The position numbers and the translations under genes are program-made. The notes under the pieces are model-generated. The model had not been told where the DNA came from. It saw only the letters and a list, made by a program, of their open reading frames with translations, and did not search any database. Below, one piece after another: positions 17,107-27,536 of a stretch of 64,000 nt of DNA. How positions within the stretch are numbered: position 1 is the first letter of the stretch; each line of letters begins with the position of its first letter. This DNA is from Haloprofundus halophilus (GTDB lineage: Archaea; Halobacteriota; Halobacteria; Halobacteriales; Haloferacaceae), in NCBI RefSeq assembly GCF_003439925.1, contig NZ_QQRR01000001.1, positions 1,488,001 to 1,552,000 of the forward strand, given 5' to 3'.

Positions 17107-17201
17107 ACACGAACGTAGGAGAGTGAGCGTCTAAGTGTGTTTCCGTCCGAGCGAGCGTGGCCGAGCGGAGACGTGAGAAGAAAAGCCGAGACAGCGAAAA
17201 G

Positions 17202-18233
17202 CTACTTCGTCAGCGACTCGGCCATCCGACGCGGGAAGCCGAGCAGCAGCGTGAGGAAGCCGTCGGGGCTCTCGTCGGCGCGGAGCCGCGAGCGGACTCG
17301 CTGGCTGAACATCTCGACGCTGATGATGAGCACGAGGATGACGAGGATGGTCGCCATCATGTTCGTGAAGCTCAAGAGGCCCTGCTGGACCGCCAGCACC
17401 TGTCCGAGGCCGCCGCCGCCGATGATACCCAGCGTGACGGCGATGCGGACGTTGATCTCGAAGATGTACAGCGTCCACGCGATGAACGGCGTCGTCACCT
17501 GACTCAGCATCCCGAAGGTGATGGTCTGCGGGCCGTTCGCGCCCGTCGTGCGCATCGCCTCGATGGGACCGTCCTCCACCTCTTCGAGTTCGTCAGTGTA
17601 GAGTCGGCCGAGGTTACCGATGGTGTCGGTGGCGATGGCTAACACCGCCGTCGCCGGGCCGATGCCGCCGAGGGGGACGTAGATGAGCGCCCACACCAGC
17701 GCCGGGATGGCGCGAATCGACGACATCACGCCGCGGAACACGAAGTTCAGCGGGAACGGCGTCACGCGCTCGGAGCCGAGGATACCGAACAGCAGCGCGA
17801 GCGGGAAGCCGATGAGCGTGCCCGCAAAGCCCATCGCGAGCGTGATACCGGCCTCGCCGAAGATGGCGAGCGGTCCGCCCGTGGAGGGGTCGGTGAGGCT
17901 CGCCTCGGAGTCGAAGATGAGGTTGCGCTCCTCGATGAACGCCCAGTACTCGGCGAAGCCGCTCGGGTCGAGGAAGGGGAACGCCGAGAAGTCGAGGAAC
18001 GGGAAGTAGTCGGTGAGCGCTTCGAGGAAATTCGGGAAGTAGCGCCCGAGGTCCGCCTGGAACATCTCGACGGCGTACAGCGCGTTGTAGAAGAAGAACA
18101 GGACGACGGCGACGCCGGCGGCGATGAGCAGCCACCTGACGCGACGGCCCCGTTTGATCTCGTCGAACTGCGCTTCGAGGCGCGAATCTCTGTCGGTTCT
18201 CGGCTCCGTTTCCGAGGGCGTGTCGGTGCTCAT
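17202..18233 (-). CDS. phnE: phosphonate/phosphite-type ABC transporter permease PhnE
   Basis: 343 aa inner-membrane permease with a BPD_transp_1 domain. The N-terminus is cytoplasmic and acidic, one helix lies near residues 34-52, a long extracytoplasmic segment (about 55-125) follows, and then about five more helices. The EAA-like loop is near residue 230 (EEVEDGPIEAMRTTGANGPQ). The final basic tail is PRRMAESLTK. The ATG overlaps the phnC stop (ATGA). With phnC and phnD it makes a complete importer for phosphonate, phosphite or phosphate. Confidence 0.92.
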   Translation of the reverse strand: MSTDTPSETEPRTDRDSRLEAQFDEIKRGRRVRWLLIAAGVAVVLFFFYNALYAVEMFQADLGRYFPNFLEALTDYFPFLDFSAFPFLDPSGFAEYWAFIEERNLIFDSEASLTDPSTGGPLAIFGEAGITLAMGFAGTLIGFPLALLFGILGSERVTPFPLNFVFRGVMSSIRAIPALVWALIYVPLGGIGPATAVLAIATDTIGNLGRLYTDELEEVEDGPIEAMRTTGANGPQTITFGMLSQVTTPFIAWTLYIFEINVRIAVTLGIIGGGGLGQVLAVQQGLLSFTNMMATILVILVLIISVEMFSQRVRSRLRADESPDGFLTLLLGFPRRMAESLTK

Positions 18234-19006
18234 TTCGTCACCGCCTTGCCGTCGGCGTCGTCGTCCGACGCCTCGAACATCCCCTCGGTGTCGATGTCGC
18301 CGTAAATCTCGTCGATGACGTCCATCGAGAACTCGTCGCGGTAGCCGTCGAAGACGAGTTCGCCGTCGCGGAGGCCGATGAACCGCTCGCCGAACTTCCG
18401 GGCGAGGTTCACCTGGTGGAGGCTGATAGCCGCCGTGAGTCCGCGCTCTTTGGCCGCCTGTCTGAGATACCGCATCACCTGCTGGGAGCTACCGGGGTCG
18501 AGGCTCGCCACCGGTTCGTCCGCGAGCAGGATGTTCGGCTGTTGAACCAGCGCGCGGGCGATGCCGACGCGCTGTTGCTGGCCGCCGCTCATCTGTCGCG
18601 CTCGCTTTCTGGACTCGTCGAGGAGTCCGACGGTGTCGAGCGCGTCGAGTGCGCGATACTTCTCCTCCGTGTCCTGTAACTGGAGGACGCTCTTGAGGAA
18701 GCCGGTTCGACTGAGCGACCCGGTGAGCGCGTTCGAGTACGCGCTTATCTGTCCGATGATGTTGTGTTGCTGGAAGATCATCGCGATGTCCTTTCGGGGG
18801 CTGTCTACCGGCGTCCCGTCGACGCGAATCTCTCCCTCGGTGGGACTGGTCAACCCGTTCATACACCGAAGGAGCGTCGACTTGCCGGACCCCGAGACGC
18901 CGAGCACGATGACGAACTCGCCCTCCGGTATAGAGAAGCTGACGTCTCTCAGGGCGACGGTGTCGCCGAACTCCTTCGTGAGCCCCTCTACAGTGATATT
19001 GCTCAT
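18230..19006 (-). CDS. phnC: phosphonate-type ABC transporter ATP-binding protein PhnC
   Basis: 258 aa ATPase. Walker A GVSGSGKSTLLR is near residue 36, Q-loop FQQHN near 80, signature MSGGQQQRVGIARAL near 140, Walker B ILLADEPVASLD near 160 and the H-loop ISLHQVNLA near 193. The PhnC-specific long helical segment lies before the signature. The start MSNITVEGL at 19006 is preferred over an in-frame codon 12 nt earlier. It is 30 nt after phnD and overlaps phnE by 4 nt. Confidence 0.93.
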   Translation of the reverse strand: MSNITVEGLTKEFGDTVALRDVSFSIPEGEFVIVLGVSGSGKSTLLRCMNGLTSPTEGEIRVDGTPVDSPRKDIAMIFQQHNIIGQISAYSNALTGSLSRTGFLKSVLQLQDTEEKYRALDALDTVGLLDESRKRARQMSGGQQQRVGIARALVQQPNILLADEPVASLDPGSSQQVMRYLRQAAKERGLTAAISLHQVNLARKFGERFIGLRDGELVFDGYRDEFSMDVIDEIYGDIDTEGMFEASDDDADGKAVTK

Positions 19007-19036
19007 GTTGCTGGTCAAAAATCGTCGATAATCAGT

Positions 19037-20098
19037 TTACGAAAGGTCTTCGAACTCGAGACCGAGTTCGTCGAGCACCTTCGCGATCGGTTCGTAGTCG
19101 TCGATGGTCCCCTCCTGGACGCCGGTGAACCACAGCGGCTCGCCGTCGTAGTCGTCGCCGTGGCTGAGGTCGTCCTCGGAGACGTTCAGGATGGCCTGTT
19201 CGACGTCCTCGCGGACGGAATCGTCCCAGTTGCTGCGCGAGACGAGCGGCGCGCGCGGCAGCGGGTCCGACACCGCGAGCAGGTTGAGTTCGGGGTCCTC
19301 GGTACCGGCGTTCTCGTACTCCGCGGAGATGTCGACGAAGTCCTGCGACATCTCGTCGAACTGCGCCTTCGGGACGTGCGCGGCCGTCGAGAACGCGCCA
19401 GTCGTCGCGGCGGCGACGTCGTCGCGGGCGATCATCTGTTCTTTCGCCGTCGTGTGGTCGGAGTACTCCGCGTCGAAGTCGGCGGCGTCACCGTCGGGCG
19501 CGTTGCCGATGTCGAGGCCGGCGTCCTTGAGGATGGTCAGGGGGACGAGCGTTCCGCTCACCGAGAGGATGTCGCCCATGTACACCTGTTCGCCCTGCAG
19601 GTCGGAGAGCTGACTGATGCCGCTGTCGGTCGTCGTCGTGATGAGCGAGAAGTACTGCGCCGCGCCGTAGGCGACGCGGATGCCGATGACGTCGACGACG
19701 TCCTCCCCGGCGATGGCCGCCGAGGGCGAGGTGTCGGCGATTTCGCCCTGGTCGTTTCGGATCGCCTGTAGCGTCGCGGTGTAGCTGTCCGCGCGCGACG
19801 GTTCGATGGTGACCGAAGCCTCGGATTCGAGGTACTCGAACATCGGCTGGTACTGTTCGGTGATCTCGACGTCGGCCTCGGCGGGGTTGAGGATGAACCG
19901 GACGACCGACTCCGAGTCGGCTTCGCCCGCCGTCGCCCCCGATTCGTTGCCGCCGGTCTGGTTGTCCCCGCCCGCGTCGCCGTCGGATCCGCCGTCGGTA
20001 CAGCCGGCGAGCCCCGCGATACCGGCCGCACCGGTTGCTTTCAGAAACGTACGTCGATTCGATGCCCAGCCGAACTTGTCGGACATAGAAGAGAACAT
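19037..20098 (-). CDS. phnD: phosphate/phosphonate-binding lipoprotein PhnD
   Basis: 353 aa substrate-binding protein. The N-terminus has a twin-arginine signal (NRRTFLKATGAAG) that ends in the lipobox LAGC, so it is Tat-exported and lipid-anchored, as is usual in haloarchaea. An acidic, Gly/Ser-rich linker follows, then the PhnD domain starts near RFILNPAEADVEI. Conserved S-rich pocket segments such as VSGTLVPLTIL are present. Start is ATG 20098 or ATG 20086; homology cannot decide. A TATATAT box lies at 20132-20138. First gene of phnDCE; no phn degradation genes are in the window. Confidence 0.93.
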   Translation of the reverse strand: MFSSMSDKFGWASNRRTFLKATGAAGIAGLAGCTDGGSDGDAGGDNQTGGNESGATAGEADSESVVRFILNPAEADVEITEQYQPMFEYLESEASVTIEPSRADSYTATLQAIRNDQGEIADTSPSAAIAGEDVVDVIGIRVAYGAAQYFSLITTTTDSGISQLSDLQGEQVYMGDILSVSGTLVPLTILKDAGLDIGNAPDGDAADFDAEYSDHTTAKEQMIARDDVAAATTGAFSTAAHVPKAQFDEMSQDFVDISAEYENAGTEDPELNLLAVSDPLPRAPLVSRSNWDDSVREDVEQAILNVSEDDLSHGDDYDGEPLWFTGVQEGTIDDYEPIAKVLDELGLEFEDLS

Positions 20099-20131
20099 CG
20101 AGTAACTGCATTTAGGAGTTTCTATGTTGTC

Positions 20132-20138
20132 TATATAT
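20132..20138 (-). promoter_or_regulatory. TATA box of the phnDCE operon
   Basis: TATATAT lies 34-40 nt before the ATG at 20098, giving a leader of about 10-20 nt. No phosphate-response operator was recognised next to it. Confidence 0.6.
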
Positions 20139-20189
20139 CGGCCAGTGTGAAAGACTAGGCAGCGAACGGCGGCCGCGACGGATTTCCGG

Positions 20190-20786
20190 TTAGAAGTCGC
20201 CGAGGCTCGACTGTCCGCCGTCGCCGTCGCCGACGTCGGCGATGTCGGCCGCACGGGCGATGACCTCCTCGAACGTCTCCTTCTGGCTTCGGTCGTACAG
20301 CGTCGCCGCCGGATGCAGACAGACGAGCGCTCGAACGGACTGCTCGCCGATGCGGACGTCCTCGACGGTGCCGGCCTCCTTCGTGACCGCGACCGACCGG
20401 TCGAGGAGATGCTGCGAGGGGACTTTGCCGAGCGTGACGACGAGTTCGGGGTCGACGCGCTGCAGTTCGGTCTCTAAATAGCCGCGGCAGTTGGCGAGCT
20501 CTTCCTTCTTCGGGTCTCGGTTCTCCGGCGGCCGACACCGGACGCAGTTGGTGATTCGTACGTCGGCGCGCGCGAGACCGACGTCGCGGAGCGCGTCGTC
20601 GAGGACGCTCCCCGACCGGCCGACGAACGGCTCGCCCTCGGCGTCCTCGTTCGCACCGGGCGCTTCGCCCAGAAACACCAAATCGGCGTCCTCCGGGCCG
20701 GCGCCGTTGACGATTCGGCTCCGCGACTCGACCAGTTCCGGACAGCGCGTGCAGTCGCGGACGCAGAGTCCCTCCATCTCGTCCAT
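20190..20786 (-). CDS. family-4 uracil-DNA glycosylase
   Basis: 198 aa base-excision-repair enzyme that removes uracil from DNA and carries a 4Fe-4S cluster. Motif A is GEAPGANEDAEGEPFVGRSG near residues 40-59 and motif B is the HPAATLY segment near 166. Cluster Cys candidates are the N-terminal CTRC pair, the Cys of TNCVRC near 81 and the Cys of ANCRGY near 100. The start MDEMEGLCVRDC at 20786 is close to the expected N-terminus. It is separated by 24 nt from the upstream DUF99 gene and may be co-transcribed with it. Confidence 0.93.
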   Translation of the reverse strand: MDEMEGLCVRDCTRCPELVESRSRIVNGAGPEDADLVFLGEAPGANEDAEGEPFVGRSGSVLDDALRDVGLARADVRITNCVRCRPPENRDPKKEELANCRGYLETELQRVDPELVVTLGKVPSQHLLDRSVAVTKEAGTVEDVRIGEQSVRALVCLHPAATLYDRSQKETFEEVIARAADIADVGDGDGGQSSLGDF

Positions 20787-20810
20787 AGCGTATCGGCGGT
20801 CGGCAGCGTC

Positions 20811-21437
20811 TTAACTCTCGGTCGTTTCGTCGTCCGCGCCATCGTTTCCGTCGCCCGTGTCGCTCGCGTCGGCCGACGCCGACGGGTCGACGGCCCACCG
20901 ACGCGCCCCGCGGGCGGCGAGGCGCGCGACGCGGACGGGTTCCGGCCGTCCGCCCTCGAGCGTGAACGCGCGGACGAGTTCGGCGGCCGCGTCGTCGTCG
21001 CAGCCGACGGCCCTGACGAACAGCGTCTCGTCGCCGACGACGACGCGGCGACGCGGCGGTTGCGCGCGGTAGATTCGCCGTCGCTCGGCGAGTGCTTCGC
21101 CCGAAAACTGCGCGCGGAGCGCATCGTCCAGTCCGGGGCTTCGCTCGAAGGAGACCGACAACACCGGTCGGGAAACGGCCCCGTGGAGCACTCGGAGGTC
21201 GACGAGGTTGAACCACGCGGGCGCGATGCCCGCGAGAACGAGAACGCGGACGTCTTCTCTGGCGAGCGACTCGCTCAGCGAGACGACCGCCGACGTCGCG
21301 TCCGTCCCGCCGACCGCGCAGGTCTCGAACGCGACGCCGTCGACGACGCCGTCCGCGCGCACGACGACGCCGCCGAGGACGCTCCGGTCGTCGCCGTCCG
21401 AGAACGCGAGGCCGAGCGCTCGCGCGCCGCGTTTCAC
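20811..21437 (-). CDS. DUF99 (UPF0215) protein, endonuclease V-like fold
   Basis: 208 aa archaeal protein of the DUF99 family, which is structurally related to endonuclease V. It begins MKRGARALGLAFSDGDDRS from a GTG at 21437 and contains FNLVDLRVLHGAVSRPVLSV near residue 113, the conserved core. The C-terminal 25 residues are an acidic, Thr-rich halophilic tail. Enzymatic activity is unknown. The GTG overlaps the TGA of the upstream DUF5786-like gene (GTGA), and the UDG gene follows, so a DNA-repair link is possible but unproven. Confidence 0.85.
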   Translation of the reverse strand: MKRGARALGLAFSDGDDRSVLGGVVVRADGVVDGVAFETCAVGGTDATSAVVSLSESLAREDVRVLVLAGIAPAWFNLVDLRVLHGAVSRPVLSVSFERSPGLDDALRAQFSGEALAERRRIYRAQPPRRRVVVGDETLFVRAVGCDDDAAAELVRAFTLEGGRPEPVRVARLAARGARRWAVDPSASADASDTGDGNDGADDETTES

Positions 21438-21610
21438 TCGCTCTTGATGTCTTTGAGGGTGTTCAGGAGTTCCTCGTTCGACGCACCGATCTCGAACTCC
21501 ACGCTCCCCTCGTGGTTGTTCTCACTCGTCGCAACGCCGTCTTCTTCGTCGAAGTCGGTGCTGTACTCCTGGTTCTCTTGTTCGGATTCGTCGTAGCTCC
21601 CAAAGCCCAT
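21434..21610 (-). CDS. small acidic haloarchaeal protein (DUF5786-like)
   Basis: 58 aa: starts MGFGSYDESEQENQEYS, then an acidic stretch, then a short predicted helix ending NEELLNTLKDIKSE. I recognise this as a widespread haloarchaeal small protein (DUF5786, named from memory) of unknown function. The strongly conserved MGFGSYDESEQ start supports the ATG at 21610. Its stop overlaps the GTG of the DUF99 gene, so they are translationally coupled. Confidence 0.8.
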   Translation of the reverse strand: MGFGSYDESEQENQEYSTDFDEEDGVATSENNHEGSVEFEIGASNEELLNTLKDIKSE

Positions 21611-21721
21611 GCACGTAAACTTTGCCGATTCACACTGAAAAAGCTCTCGGAATCAGTGAGACACAATGACAACCACGCCGAATTCACCGCTGTTTTCACC
21701 GTCGAAACCGAGAGCCTCTGT

Positions 21722-22348
21722 ATGGAACCGATATGCGTCACCAGCGACGCCGAGGAGTTCACCTGTAACGCGTACCTCGTTCTCGGCGAACACCCGACGC
21801 TTGTCGACGCGGGGACGATGCCGGGCGTCGTCGACGCGATTCGAGAACACACCGACGAACTCGACGCCGTCGTGCTCACCCACCAGCACACGGACCACAT
21901 CGGCGAACTCGACGCCGTCCTCGACGCGTTCGACGCTGACCTCTACGCCTACGGCGACCACCCGCGGCGGACGCACGCGCTCGAACCCGACGAGACGGTC
22001 CCCATCGGCGACGAGATGGCCGAAGTCGTCTACACGCCGGGGCACGCCTCCGACCACGTCTCGTTCGTCACCGAGACGAAACTGTTCAGCGGCGACGTCG
22101 TCGTCTACAACGACGGCGCGTTCGACGACGGGAGTTTCGGCCGCACCGACATGGCCGGGCAGTCCCGCGAGCGACTCGTCGAGAGCCTCCACGACCTGCT
22201 CGACCACCTCCCCGAGACGGTGACGGCGATGTACGCCGGCCACGGCGACGTGTTCGAGGCGGAAGAGGAGGGCGACGGCGTCCGCGACGTCGTCGAACGG
22301 GCGCTCGAACGAGCAGAGCGCCGCGAACCGAAGTACCCCGAGCAGTAG
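21722..22348 (+). CDS. metallo-beta-lactamase-fold hydrolase
   Basis: 208 aa. MBL-fold metal hydrolase of the glyoxalase-II-like group. The metal motif THQHTDHIGELD is near residue 54, GHASDHVSF near 108, the bridging Asp in FSGDVVVYND near 124 and the final His in YAGHGD near 174, so the full ligand set is present. Start MEPICVTSDAEEF at ATG 21722 fits the family; the open frame upstream overlaps the divergent small gene. The substrate is unknown; a thioester such as a lactoylglutathione analogue would be typical. Confidence 0.9.
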   Translation: MEPICVTSDAEEFTCNAYLVLGEHPTLVDAGTMPGVVDAIREHTDELDAVVLTHQHTDHIGELDAVLDAFDADLYAYGDHPRRTHALEPDETVPIGDEMAEVVYTPGHASDHVSFVTETKLFSGDVVVYNDGAFDDGSFGRTDMAGQSRERLVESLHDLLDHLPETVTAMYAGHGDVFEAEEEGDGVRDVVERALERAERREPKYPEQ

Positions 22349-22398
22349 CGCCCACTGCGACGACGGAGAGTTATGTCGCCGGAGCACCAGTATCGGAC

Positions 22399-22764
22399 AT
22401 GACGAACGCGCGGAACCGACGCGGCGACACCGTATCGCTGGGGAGATTGCACTACGTCGGTGTCGCGCTGGCGCTGATTACCGGTGTCATCCACCTCGCG
22501 CTCGGCGTCCCGAACGTCCCGAGCACGCTCGGCGTCCTGTTCGTGCTCGCCGGGCTCGGTTACGTCGGCGGCGTCGTGCTCTTGCTTCGCGGCGTCGCCA
22601 GACGACCGCTGTATCTCGCCGGCATCGGTATCACCGTCGTCCAGATTCTGGCCTACGTCGCGCTCAACGCCGGGGACCTGTTCAGTCCGGTCGCCGTCGT
22701 CGACAAGGTCGTACAGTTGGCACTCGTCGGCGCGCTCGTGGTGCTGTATAGAAGAGAGACCTGA
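22399..22764 (+). CDS. small four-helix membrane protein
   Basis: 121 aa with four hydrophobic helices: about residues 18-37, 42-62, 66-88 and 95-116. The N-terminus is short and basic ([19 protein letters not shown]). It resembles haloarchaeal DUF7475-type proteins (from memory). No catalytic residue is visible. It is convergent with rpl40e, whose stop lies 4 nt beyond. Confidence 0.78.
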   Translation: MTNARNRRGDTVSLGRLHYVGVALALITGVIHLALGVPNVPSTLGVLFVLAGLGYVGGVVLLLRGVARRPLYLAGIGITVVQILAYVALNAGDLFSPVAVVDKVVQLALVGALVVLYRRET

Positions 22765-22768
22765 GAGA

Positions 22769-22918
22769 TCAGGCGTTGCGCGGTTCCTTCGACTTCGGTC
22801 GAAGGTGCTTGTAGCCGCACTTGCGGCAGAAGTCCGTGCGCATCGGGTTGCGGGCGTTACAGCGCATGCAGATCTGTTTTTCCAGCGTCCGGTTGACGGC
22901 GTGCTCGAAGCTAGGCAT
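22769..22918 (-). CDS. rpl40e: 50S ribosomal protein L40e
   Basis: 49 aa large-subunit ribosomal protein. The zinc ribbon is [19 protein letters not shown] (two CxxC pairs), followed by the basic tail [14 protein letters not shown]. Length and sequence match archaeal L40e, which lacks the ubiquitin fusion of eukaryotes. The ATG at 22918 starts [15 protein letters not shown]. Confidence 0.95.
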   Translation of the reverse strand: MPSFEHAVNRTLEKQICMRCNARNPMRTDFCRKCGYKHLRPKSKEPRNA

Positions 22919-23044
22919 GCAATCTGCTTCCGGTGCGAGTCGTATAACGCTTGCGAGAACGCGCTCCCGGGCGGAGCGTCGAGACTCAGCGTCTCTGCGT
23001 CGTCGCCTCGGTACGTGGTCGCCGAGAAACCGAGTGAGCGTCGT

Positions 23045-23311
23045 CTACGCGCCCGCTTCCTGCAGCGCCGCCTCGATGTCCTCGCGCTGAGTGACGCCGA
23101 CGAACCGGTCGACGACGCCCTCGTCGTTCTCGACGACGAGCGTCGGCAGCGAGCGAACCTGATACTGGTTGGCGACGTCCTGCTCCTCGTCGACGTTCAC
23201 TTTCTCGAAGTCGACGTCGGCGTAGTCGGCCTCCAGCTCTTCGAGAATCGGGTCCTGCGTCTTGCACGGGCCGCACCAGTCTGCGTAGAAGTCCTTGAGT
23301 CGAACAGTCAT
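23045..23311 (-). CDS. thioredoxin
   Basis: 88 aa thiol-disulfide protein. Active site [11 protein letters not shown] near residue 11 and the cis-Pro loop [10 protein letters not shown] near 53-62 define a minimal thioredoxin fold. The Trp before CGPC is kept. It is shorter than E. coli Trx (about 108 aa) because the first strand and helix are reduced, typical of archaeal small thioredoxins. The reductase partner is not in the window. A CTTATG box about 40 nt upstream suits a short leader. Confidence 0.93.
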   Translation of the reverse strand: MTVRLKDFYADWCGPCKTQDPILEELEADYADVDFEKVNVDEEQDVANQYQVRSLPTLVVENDEGVVDRFVGVTQREDIEAALQEAGA

Positions 23312-23485
23312 GCTTTCCCGACACGGGGTTACCTATCGCCGCGCATAAGAGTTTCTCACCTGTTCGGCGACCGAACCCGAGCGCCGTCGGCCGACCGGAC
23401 TCGGTTTTCCGGACACCGCTCGCCGCGGAGACCGGTCGAACGCCGAGTCGAAACGTTTAGGCGGGCGACCGACAGAGGTGCCCCC

Positions 23486-23647
23486 ATGAGCAAGGGAGAC
23501 AACAGCGGCGGCCTGATGTCGAGTGCGGGGCTCGTCCGCTACTTCGACGCCGAGGACCGAAACGCCATCCGAATGAACCCCAAGACGGTGGTGGCGTTCG
23601 GTCTGCTGTTCGGCATCGGCGTCCTCGTGCTGAACCTCGTCGCGTAA
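23486..23647 (+). CDS. secG: preprotein translocase subunit Sec61-beta
   Basis: 53 aa single-pass membrane protein of the SecYE-beta translocon. The cytoplasmic N-terminus [20 protein letters not shown] precedes the conserved [16 protein letters not shown] and one transmembrane helix ([15 protein letters not shown]). It is the archaeal Sec61-beta type, not bacterial SecG. A TTTAGGCG segment about 30 nt upstream can serve as the promoter. Confidence 0.95.
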   Translation: MSKGDNSGGLMSSAGLVRYFDAEDRNAIRMNPKTVVAFGLLFGIGVLVLNLVA

Positions 23648-23714
23648 CTGCGCGCACCGCGCGCGACCGCCGCGACAACGCGTTCTTTTTCAGCGACACC
23701 CCCCAACGCAGCGT

Positions 23715-24311
23715 ATGCTCACCGCAGGCGTCGTCGCCGTCCAGGGCGACGTGTCCGAACACGCCCGCGCCGTCGAACGCGCCGCCCGCGCCCACGGCGA
23801 GGACGCGGAACTCGTCGAGATACGCCAGTCGGGGCTCGTCGCCGACTGCGACGTACTCCTCGTGCCCGGTGGCGAGTCGACGACTATCTCGCGGCTGCTC
23901 CGACAGGAAGGCATCGACGAGGAGATTCGCACCCACGTCGCCGCCGGAAAACCCGTTCTCGCCACCTGCGCCGGTCTCATCGTCGCCGCGCGCGACGCGA
24001 AAGACGAGCGCGTCCACACGCTTGACGTGCTCGACGTGACCGTCGACCGCAACGCGTTCGGCCGCCAGAAGGACAGTTTCGAGGCCCCGCTTGACGTCGA
24101 CGGGCTCTCCGACCCGTTCCCGGCGGTGTTCATCCGCGCGCCGCTCGTCGACGAAGTGGGCGAGGACGTGTTGGTGCTCGCGCGCTGGGACGACACGCCC
24201 GTCGCAGTCAAGCAAGGGCCGGTCGTCGCCACGTCGTTCCACCCGGAGCTCACCGAAGACGTTCGACTGCATCGGTTGGCGTTCTTCGAGCAGGCGGCGG
24301 CGTCGCGGTAA
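23715..24311 (+). CDS. pdxT: pyridoxal 5'-phosphate synthase glutaminase subunit
   Basis: 198 aa. Hydrolyses Gln to supply ammonia to PdxS in the DXP-independent vitamin B6 pathway. The N-terminal MLTAGVVAVQGDVSEH matches the family. The oxyanion-loop motif PGGESTT is near residue 52, the nucleophile Cys is in LATCAGLIVAA near 81, and the His/Glu pair is in TSFHPELTED near 174. pdxS is not in the window. It is followed 67 nt later by hisE on the same strand. Confidence 0.95.
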   Translation: MLTAGVVAVQGDVSEHARAVERAARAHGEDAELVEIRQSGLVADCDVLLVPGGESTTISRLLRQEGIDEEIRTHVAAGKPVLATCAGLIVAARDAKDERVHTLDVLDVTVDRNAFGRQKDSFEAPLDVDGLSDPFPAVFIRAPLVDEVGEDVLVLARWDDTPVAVKQGPVVATSFHPELTEDVRLHRLAFFEQAAASR

Positions 24312-24378
24312 GACGAGCGAAACGCGAGCATCGCCCCGAAACGCACGCTTTTCACCGTCGGCGCGCGTCCGCCCGGAT

Positions 24379-24711
24379 ATGAGCGATACGGACTCGGAGA
24401 CGGACGCAAGGGAGACGGCCGACGCCGACGACATCCTCGACGACCTCTTCGAACTCGTCGAACAGCGCAAAGAGGAACTGCCCGAAGACTCCTACACAAC
24501 GTCGCTTTTCACCCACGAGAAGGGCGAGAACGCCGTGCTCGAAAAACTCGGGGAGGAGTCCACCGAGATAATTCTCGCGGCGAAAGACGACGATACCGAC
24601 GAGTTGGCTCACGAGAGCGCCGACTTCGTCTACCACCTGCTGGTCCTCCTCTCGATGAAGGGGATGACGCTCGACGACCTGCGAGAAGAGCTCGCCGCGC
24701 GGTTCGGCTGA
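24379..24711 (+). CDS. hisE: phosphoribosyl-ATP diphosphatase
   Basis: 110 aa. Second step of histidine synthesis (PR-ATP to PR-AMP). It is an all-alpha MazG-like fold with the conserved GEESTEIILAAK near residue 60 and HESADFVYHLLVLL near 79, which carry the metal-binding Glu and Asp residues. An acidic N-terminal extension (MSDTDSETDARETADADD) is typical of halophiles. Start ATG 24379. A stand-alone HisE, not fused to HisI. Confidence 0.95.
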   Translation: MSDTDSETDARETADADDILDDLFELVEQRKEELPEDSYTTSLFTHEKGENAVLEKLGEESTEIILAAKDDDTDELAHESADFVYHLLVLLSMKGMTLDDLREELAARFG

Positions 24712-24735
24712 ACGTGTAGGGGCGACGGAACGCGG

Positions 24736-25143
24736 TCAGTCGACGAACTGCGCCAACTGCGGGCGACGGCGGTCGACGTCGAAGTGCGGTTGGACCGACC
24801 CCGCGGCGGCGATGCGGTCGAGCGTCAGCATCGGGTCGCCGCCCGCGCGTTCGGTCTCGTCGTACAGCGTCTCGATGGCGGCGCGTTCGAGCGCGAGCGA
24901 GTCGAGTTTGCCGAGCAGGAGCGCGAAGGCGACGCCCGCGCGGCCGTCGGGGAACGAGTCGAGCACGTGCGAGAAGTCGGCGGCGTCGGTCGGGGCGACG
25001 GAGTCGGCGGGCGACTCGCTCGCCTGCGTGCGTAGACAGACGGTACAGAGTTCGACGGCCTCGCTCCGCTCGGGGGCGTACTCGCGGAGGTCCTCGGGAA
25101 CGGCGAACGAGACGGTCGGCGACTCGCAACTCGAACAGACCAT
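24736..25143 (-). CDS. haloarchaeal zinc-binding protein (DUF6276-like)
   Basis: 135 aa. Two CxxC pairs, MVCSSCESP at the N-terminus and ELCTVCLRTQ near residue 34, form a probable zinc ribbon. A helical region follows that contains GVAFALLLGKLDSLALERAAI near 70-90, and the C-terminus is DRRRPQLAQFVD. It matches a halophile-only family (DUF6276 from memory) of unknown function. It is tail-to-tail with hisE, 24 nt apart. Confidence 0.8.
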   Translation of the reverse strand: MVCSSCESPTVSFAVPEDLREYAPERSEAVELCTVCLRTQASESPADSVAPTDAADFSHVLDSFPDGRAGVAFALLLGKLDSLALERAAIETLYDETERAGGDPMLTLDRIAAAGSVQPHFDVDRRRPQLAQFVD

Positions 25144-25294
25144 ACGTGACGCACGGTGGCCGTCCTCGAAAAGCCAGCGGCCCGCGGATCGACAGGTTGC
25201 CCTCGCGTGAGTTTCGTCGACGACCGCCCGACCGCCCTGCTGACGGAGGACGGCGAGAACGGAGAGAAGAGAACGGATATCGACGGCTCTGCGC

Positions 25295-25990
25295 TCAGTC
25301 GGCCGTGACGGTGCCGGGTTCCTTCGCGGCGGCTTTCTCGGCTTCTTCCTTTTCGGCCTTCTCCTCTTCTTCCTTCTTGGCCTTGATCTTCTTCATGCGG
25401 AAGATCTCCTCGCGCTCCTGCTCTTCGAGTTTCTGTTCGATGTACTCCTCGGCCTCGTAGAGGTCCGGAAGCACCTTGAACTCCAGCGCGTTGACGCGGC
25501 GCTTCGTCGTCTCGATCTCGTGGAGCATCTTCTTCATCGCCGTCTCGACTTCGGCGGCGAGGATGATCGATTCGAGCAGTTCCTCGTAGGCGTCCGCGGC
25601 CTCGTCGATGCGCGCGGAGGAGCCGAGCAGGCCGTAGCCGCGCTGGTCGAGGCTCTTTCTCACCCGACTGGACTCGATCTGCGGGACGACGACGCCCATG
25701 ATGTTCTTCGACTGGGTCGTGATCTCGGGGTACTCCTTCAGCGCCGCGGCCGCGCCGCGGACGGCGACGTCGCCCTCCATCGCGCGCGCCATGTTGATCT
25801 TGTGCTGGGCGCGCTCGTAGTCCTCGGACAGGCCCGACCGAACGTCCTGCGCCTGGTCGAGGATGTCCATGAACTCCATGATGAGACCGTCGCGCTTCTG
25901 TTCGAGCGTGTCGTGACCCCGCTCGGAGAGTTCGATGCGGTCCTCGATCTCCATGAGGTTCTTCCGGGTTGGTTTGACGTCTTCGGCCAT
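25295..25990 (-). CDS. atpD: A-type ATP synthase subunit D (central stalk)
   Basis: 231 aa. Subunit D forms the long coiled-coil central rotor axle that couples A3B3 to the membrane ring. It begins [19 protein letters not shown], has the family motif [13 protein letters not shown] near residue 178, and coiled-coil-rich ends. The C-terminal 40 residues are a Lys/Glu-rich tail. It is separated from atpB by 121 nt, more than other junctions in the operon, and an AT-rich AAAAAGGTTAACC segment there could be a secondary promoter. Confidence 0.95.
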   Translation of the reverse strand: MAEDVKPTRKNLMEIEDRIELSERGHDTLEQKRDGLIMEFMDILDQAQDVRSGLSEDYERAQHKINMARAMEGDVAVRGAAAALKEYPEITTQSKNIMGVVVPQIESSRVRKSLDQRGYGLLGSSARIDEAADAYEELLESIILAAEVETAMKKMLHEIETTKRRVNALEFKVLPDLYEAEEYIEQKLEEQEREEIFRMKKIKAKKEEEEKAEKEEAEKAAAKEPGTVTAD

Positions 25991-26111
25991 CTGTTGTCGG
26001 AAGATTGCGGATGGAGGCGGTTAACCTTTTTCTGTTTTCCCGTCGCCGCAGCCGGCGCGCGAAGCGGTGCTGGCGCTACCGGTGGCGATAAACGAAGGAA
26101 AAGTACCGGGG

Positions 26112-27535
<1,424 letters not shown>

Positions 27536-27536
<1 letters not shown>
